Shown: piece by piece, positions 60,416 through 64,000 of the stretch | Position numbering within the stretch: the first letter of the stretch is position 1 | Layout of the letters: the number at the start of each line of letters is the position of its first letter | NCBI GenBank assembly: GCA_031430595.1 | Contig: JANPBU010000010.1 | Span: forward strand, 1-64,000 | DNA length: 64,000 nt | Direction of reading: 5' to 3' | From: JANNBN01 sp031430595 | GTDB lineage: Bacteria; Actinomycetota; Acidimicrobiia; Acidimicrobiales; JANYDT01 | Position numbers and translations under genes: made by a program | The notes under the pieces: generated by a model | The model's input: the letters and a program-made list of their open reading frames with translations, nothing else | What the model was told of the DNA's origin: nothing | Database searches by the model: none

Positions 60416-61360
60416 ATGACGATGCCGAAATCAAACGAGCCCTGTTGGTGTGGCTCCGGGAAGAAGTTCAAGCGCTGCCACAAAGACAGTGCACCTCTCG
60501 GAATTTGGGATCCCACGGTCCGCAAAGGCAATGTAACCCCACAGCGTTCGGTCCCGGCAAATATTGTGCGCCCCGACTACGTTGAAAACAAAGGTCGGCC
60601 CAAACGGAACAACTACCCACTCATCAAAGACGCCAGCACCATTGCGCGGATGCGATCTACTAACCAAGCAACCGCCCAGGTTCTTCAAGAAGTTGGCCGC
60701 CACGTGACGGTCGGGATCACCACCGAAGAACTCGACGTCATCGCCCACGATGCGTACATTGCGAGGGACGGCTACCCGAGTTGCGTTGGCTACGGCTCGT
60801 ACCAAAAGTCGGTCTGTACCTCTATCAACGAAGTGATCTGCCATGGCATCCCCGACGACCGACCCCTCCAAGAAGGTGACATTGTCAACATCGATGTGAG
60901 CATGTTTCGTGAAGGCGTTCACGGCGATTGCAGCGCCACCTTCTTCGCCGGTGAACCCTCAGAAACGGCCCGGCGGCTGGTCGCTGTGACGGAAGATTGT
61001 ATGTACCTCGGCATCAAAGCAGCGAAACCGGGCGGCAAGCTCAATGAGGTTGGCCGGGCCATTCAAGATAACGCAGAAAAACACGGCTACAACGTGGTTC
61101 GGGCGTTTGTGGGGCATGGAATTGGCGAAAACTTCCATATGGCCCCGTCGGTTCTGCATTACTTCGACCGTTCGGCGCGCGACACCATCCAGCCCGGAAT
61201 GACATTTACCGTTGAACCAATGATTGCTGTTGGTACCTACGAATACTACGTATGGGACGACGAATGGACCGCTGTAACCGCCGATCACGGCCTCACCGCA
61301 CAATTCGAACATACGGTGCTAGTTACCGAGTCAGGTATCGAGATTCTGTCAAGGCCCTGA
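60416..61360 (+). CDS. map: Methionine aminopeptidase, type I, with SEC-C zinc motif
   Basis: 314 residues from ATG 60416; a longer frame begins at 60317. The N-terminus has PCWCGSGKKFKRCH, the SEC-C zinc knuckle that can bind the ribosome. The catalytic domain has GYPSCVGYGSYQKSVCTSIN, NIDVSMF, VGHGIGENFHM and EPMIAVGT, with the five metal ligands. It removes the first Met from new proteins. tRNA-Ala follows 30 bases after its stop. Confidence 0.95.
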   Translation: MTMPKSNEPCWCGSGKKFKRCHKDSAPLGIWDPTVRKGNVTPQRSVPANIVRPDYVENKGRPKRNNYPLIKDASTIARMRSTNQATAQVLQEVGRHVTVGITTEELDVIAHDAYIARDGYPSCVGYGSYQKSVCTSINEVICHGIPDDRPLQEGDIVNIDVSMFREGVHGDCSATFFAGEPSETARRLVAVTEDCMYLGIKAAKPGGKLNEVGRAIQDNAEKHGYNVVRAFVGHGIGENFHMAPSVLHYFDRSARDTIQPGMTFTVEPMIAVGTYEYYVWDDEWTAVTADHGLTAQFEHTVLVTESGIEILSRP

Positions 61361-61390
61361 TGCTTGCGTGGTAAGTTTCATCGTCGCTTA

Positions 61391-61463
<73 letters not shown>

Positions 61464-61474
61464 CCCAGAATTTG

Positions 61475-61508
61475 AAATGCCCCCGTCTCAACGACCGGGG
61501 CATTTTCT
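61475..61508 (+). terminator. Rho-independent terminator after tRNA-Ala
   Basis: AAATGCCCC pairs with GGGGCATTT around CGTCTCAACGACC, and a T-run (TTTTCTATT) follows. It ends the tRNA transcript 12 bases after the tRNA. Confidence 0.85.
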
Positions 61509-61534
61509 ATTCGTGACCTTGGTCGGTCGGTTAG

Positions 61535-62122
61535 CTACACCCGTACAACGTCCTTCGCCTTCGACATGGCCCGGGAAAGCACCACATCAAGCAAAGACAG
61601 CACAGTCTTTTTGACCTCGTCGCGGTTACGCGCATCAGTCGTCACTACCGGAATTGACGGGTCAATATTCAACGCTGAGCGAACGTCATCAAGGTTATGA
61701 GAAACCGACCCGTCAAAGCAGTTCACTGCAACAACAAACGGCACATCACGGTTCTCAAAATAGTCAAGAGCCGGAAAACAGTCTTCGAGGCGACGTGAGT
61801 CAACCAGAATCACGGAACCGAGTGCCCCCGCAATGAGGTCGTCCCACATAAACCCGAAACGATCTTGACCTGGCGTACCAAACAAGTACATAACGAGCGA
61901 CTTGTCGATCGCAGTTCGACCGAAGTCCATGGCCACGGTGGTTGTCGTTTTGGTTGAGACTCCCCCGCGATCGTCGACACCGTGAGACAGCGACGTCATC
62001 GCTGCTTCAGTGGTCAACGGTGGGATGTCAGAAATTGCACCGACAAAGGTGGTCTTTCCAACGCCGAATCCTCCGGCGACAACAATTTTTACGGGAATGG
62101 GTTTGTTAGAGGGCTCTGACAC
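61535..62122 (-). CDS. cvnD: Conservon GTPase (CvnD/MglA-like)
   Basis: 195 residues. P-loop is GGFGVGKTTFVG; the G4 loop is VVAVNCFDG in place of the usual NKxD, normal for this group; GTPGQDRF replaces DxxG. It would relay signals from the kinase and roadblock protein in conservon complexes, as in Streptomyces Cvn systems. It overlaps cvnC by 17 bases. Confidence 0.92.
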   Translation of the reverse strand: MSEPSNKPIPVKIVVAGGFGVGKTTFVGAISDIPPLTTEAAMTSLSHGVDDRGGVSTKTTTTVAMDFGRTAIDKSLVMYLFGTPGQDRFGFMWDDLIAGALGSVILVDSRRLEDCFPALDYFENRDVPFVVAVNCFDGSVSHNLDDVRSALNIDPSIPVVTTDARNRDEVKKTVLSLLDVVLSRAMSKAKDVVRV

Positions 62123-62528
62123 CGTTGATCAACCTTGTGAGGAGGGATACGTCACTTGAAGCGGTTGTTGAGGCCGCGTGGACTTCGAGAAGTCCTTCAC
62201 TCACCATGTCGACACAGAGAACCTGCGCTACGCCAACGGGTACGTGTAGTTTGGCCGAAATTTCGGCGATGGAAATGGATTCATGAGCGGTCAACAAAGC
62301 AATCTTTGCTTGCTCAAAAAGTAGTTGGGGTTGACGTCGTTCGCCTATCGGCGACAGACTCAGCATGGTCTCGAACTCCAAACGTTCACCGTCTGAAATC
62401 GTTCGCCCACCCGTCATCATGTACGCCCTCACGCCGGTGTCAGCGGGTTCAACCTTGGGTTCAGGTCCGCGACTCAGACCCGGGGTATTGATGAACGACC
62501 TAATCAGGCCGTCGTTTCCGGGACTCAC
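62106..62528 (-). CDS. cvnC: Conservon DUF742 protein (CvnC)
   Basis: 140 residues. VRAYMMTGGRT starts the conserved DUF742 region, and a wing-like segment with IAEISAKLHVPVGVAQVL and LVSEG-like MVSEGLLEV follows, resembling a winged helix. It is the third member of the conservon and lies 7 bases after cvnB. Confidence 0.9.
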   Translation of the reverse strand: MSPGNDGLIRSFINTPGLSRGPEPKVEPADTGVRAYMMTGGRTISDGERLEFETMLSLSPIGERRQPQLLFEQAKIALLTAHESISIAEISAKLHVPVGVAQVLCVDMVSEGLLEVHAASTTASSDVSLLTRLINGVRAL

Positions 62529-62535
62529 AGCGACC

Positions 62536-62964
62536 TTAGATCGTGAGGTTGTTCTTGAGCTCAGTGATGAGCTCAGGAGTCAGCTGGCTACCAACCCGCT
62601 GCACAAGAAGGGTGATTTCATACCCAACAAGGCCCAGATCGGCGTTCTTTGCCGCAACGACACCAAGGGCAGAGCCGCCGGAAATGGTCGCAACGAACAG
62701 GTAGGCCTGGCGCATTTCGATCAACACCTGGTTGACCCCACCCTTACCGAGCACACGAGCAGCACCGTCTGAGAGTGATCGCATTCCGGTGACGATTGCC
62801 GCCATCTTGTCGGCCGACGCTCGGTCAAGGTTCGAAGAGATCGCCATAAGCAATCCATCTGACGAGACAGCGATTGATTGTTCGACACCGACGGTGTCAC
62901 TAACAAAGCGGGTCATCAGCCAGTTCACATTGCGAACCTGGCTCGAGATAGTTGTTGCGGTCAT
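62536..62964 (-). CDS. cvnB: Conservon roadblock/LC7 protein (CvnB)
   Basis: 142 residues, one roadblock/LC7 domain. VNWLMTRFVSDTVGVEQSIA and SSDGLLMAISSNLDRASADK match the family. Such proteins act as GTPase-activating or scaffold partners for the CvnD GTPase. It follows the kinase by 54 bases. Confidence 0.92.
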   Translation of the reverse strand: MTATTISSQVRNVNWLMTRFVSDTVGVEQSIAVSSDGLLMAISSNLDRASADKMAAIVTGMRSLSDGAARVLGKGGVNQVLIEMRQAYLFVATISGGSALGVVAAKNADLGLVGYEITLLVQRVGSQLTPELITELKNNLTI

Positions 62965-63018
62965 TTCGAGATCCTTGAGTTGAGTGAAGTGGGAGAGAGA
63001 GTGGTCAGGGGTGAAGAA

Positions 63019-64000
63019 TTATTCATTGGGAACTTCCATGTCGGCGAGGTCGCCGGTTTCAGTCGCTGCTGCAGCCGAAGCCATACCGCGTTGCAGGCTG
63101 CCGAGCGTTGAACGAACGTGTTCGGGGTCGTTATCGACACCAAGGGTGCGGTCAGCCTCTGGCCCGGTATCTGGCATCTGCGCACCTCGAACCCGACGAG
63201 TCAATCCGCCTTTAGTTTTTTCGGCAACCACAGTCTTTTCGGCAACCAGAGGTTCGGCAATTGCTTCCAGTTCCGTGTCGACCACAGGTTCGGCCAAGGT
63301 AGCGACCGATCCATGATCACTCAAAAAATCGGTCACACCCGCAGACTGGAGGGAGGATTCATCGGTCAACGAGCCATCCCACAAACCAGCGGTCGACAGT
63401 TCATCGATTGCGTGGTCGGAGGTTGAAAGGTCAGCTTCTTCACCACGACGCAAACCGCTTTGGAAGTTCGAAAGCGACGACTTCACTTCGTCTGGACGAG
63501 ATTCGCTCATTGGCTCATCGGCAACTGCGATAGGTCCGGTATCTGGCAACTGGGCACCACGAATCCGCTTCACGAGCCCAGCGGGAGCCGGACGCAATTC
63601 ACGAACATTGTCGTTGGAGACTGCCCCGACGCCGCCTTCAGGCGTGACAGTCGGAGAAATCGCATCAACTGACACATCGTTGACCGTGTCAACAGTCGCA
63701 GCAGACCAAGAAGCCTGAACTGTCGAAGGTGATGGTGACAGGGCGTCGAATTCTGACATTGGGTCGAATGTTGGATCCATTGGGATGAGGCCATCAACCA
63801 TCGAAGCTGGCAGCACGATTCGAGCGGCAATACCGGCTGTTGCGCTTTCGGCCAGGGTTACTTCGATTCCGTGACGGGCAGCCAAACGGCCGATTACGTT
63901 CAATCCCAGCACCTTGGTTGGGGTGGCATCAAACGCTGCGAACTCGGTGATACGACGGTTTGAGACGTCGAGTTCGATGGCGTTCATTCCGATACCGTCG
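63019..64000 (-). CDS. cvnA: Conservon sensor kinase (CvnA), C-terminal part
   Basis: Partial; the gene runs off the right edge. The first visible residues are DGIGMNAIELDVSNRRI, the G1 box (DxGxG) of an HATPase, and GLNVIGRLAARHGI continues the ATP lid. After about residue 75 a disordered Ala/Ser/Pro-rich tail follows. RGAQLPDTGP and RGAQMPDTGP start two internal repeats of about 40 residues, each ending in an SLxxxQxG segment, so the usual tail motif is doubled. Confidence 0.88.
   Translation of the reverse strand, partial: DGIGMNAIELDVSNRRITEFAAFDATPTKVLGLNVIGRLAARHGIEVTLAESATAGIAARIVLPASMVDGLIPMDPTFDPMSEFDALSPSPSTVQASWSAATVDTVNDVSVDAISPTVTPEGGVGAVSNDNVRELRPAPAGLVKRIRGAQLPDTGPIAVADEPMSESRPDEVKSSLSNFQSGLRRGEEADLSTSDHAIDELSTAGLWDGSLTDESSLQSAGVTDFLSDHGSVATLAEPVVDTELEAIAEPLVAEKTVVAEKTKGGLTRRVRGAQMPDTGPEADRTLGVDNDPEHVRSTLGSLQRGMASAAAATETGDLADMEVPNE

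Overview
The window looks like chromosomal DNA of a high-to-mid GC actinobacterium, most likely of the class Acidimicrobiia (Ilumatobacter/acIV-type lineages). This is inference from gene content: a NucS-type mismatch endonuclease, a DUF222/HNH (13E12-type) endonuclease, an F420/LLM oxidoreductase, a WXG100 protein, a conservon (roadblock/DUF742/GTPase) operon and a GroES-like protein in a histidine operon. Genes are packed tightly on both strands, with many 1-4 base start/stop overlaps. No prophage, CRISPR array or intact insertion sequence is visible.

Layout. 1-4.3 kb is a worn region: the 3' end of a probable IS110-like transposase, a fatty-acid desaturase split by an in-frame TAG, a secreted Thr/Pro-rich protein, and an HNH endonuclease gene that follows a perfect LexA-type SOS box and has its N-terminal coding in another frame. 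4.3-9.4 kb carries a secreted TIM-barrel protein, typA and small or beta-lactamase-fold genes. 9.5-14.4 kb is a polyamine-type ABC importer (ATPase, lipoprotein, two permeases) with a class II aldolase. 14.4-18.7 kb has an UbiB-family kinase, a solitary WXG100 gene with its own promoter and terminators, a VapBC module with a frameshifted toxin, and rpsA. 18.7-22.4 kb is trpCFBA, divergent from a two-component system (22.5-24.6 kb).

24.7-33.8 kb is a minus-strand run of about twelve genes: hisC-hisB-hisH-hisA-nucS-L,D-transpeptidase-hisF-methyltransferase-GroES-like-hisI-ygfZ-lipoprotein. Histidine synthesis is thus physically tied to mismatch repair and envelope genes. A separate trpF implies that HisA need not act as the dual PriA enzyme. 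34-49.5 kb mixes a MazEF module, rlmN preceded by a coupled 27-residue membrane peptide, MaoC, PPK2, a CaiB-type CoA transferase, a biotin-carrier/carboxyltransferase fusion, moaB, rpe and three oxidoreductases. 49.6-51.8 kb looks accessory, with a lipoprotein, small reading frames and a TetR-like gene.

51.8-64 kb holds an acyl-AMP/CoA ligase, a thioredoxin-reductase-like/methyltransferase fusion divergent from an XRE-cupin regulator, a cyclophilin, a MazEF module whose toxin stop overlaps the leuS start, a SEC-C methionine aminopeptidase, tRNA-Ala(GGC) and a conservon that runs off the right edge.

Three signals are not explained by ordinary genes: a 51-bp palindromic element present twice in opposite orientation (42408-42458 and 56753-56803), a 23-bp exact repeat with a third degenerate copy, and nested inverted repeats at 46346-46425. 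Four reading frames look broken or non-canonical: the desaturase, the HNH N-terminus, VapC and a 32-codon ACG-start frame. I found no convincing wholly new multi-gene system. The strongest candidates for follow-up are the his/nucS supraoperon, the XRE-cupin plus fusion-enzyme pair, and the palindromic repeat family.
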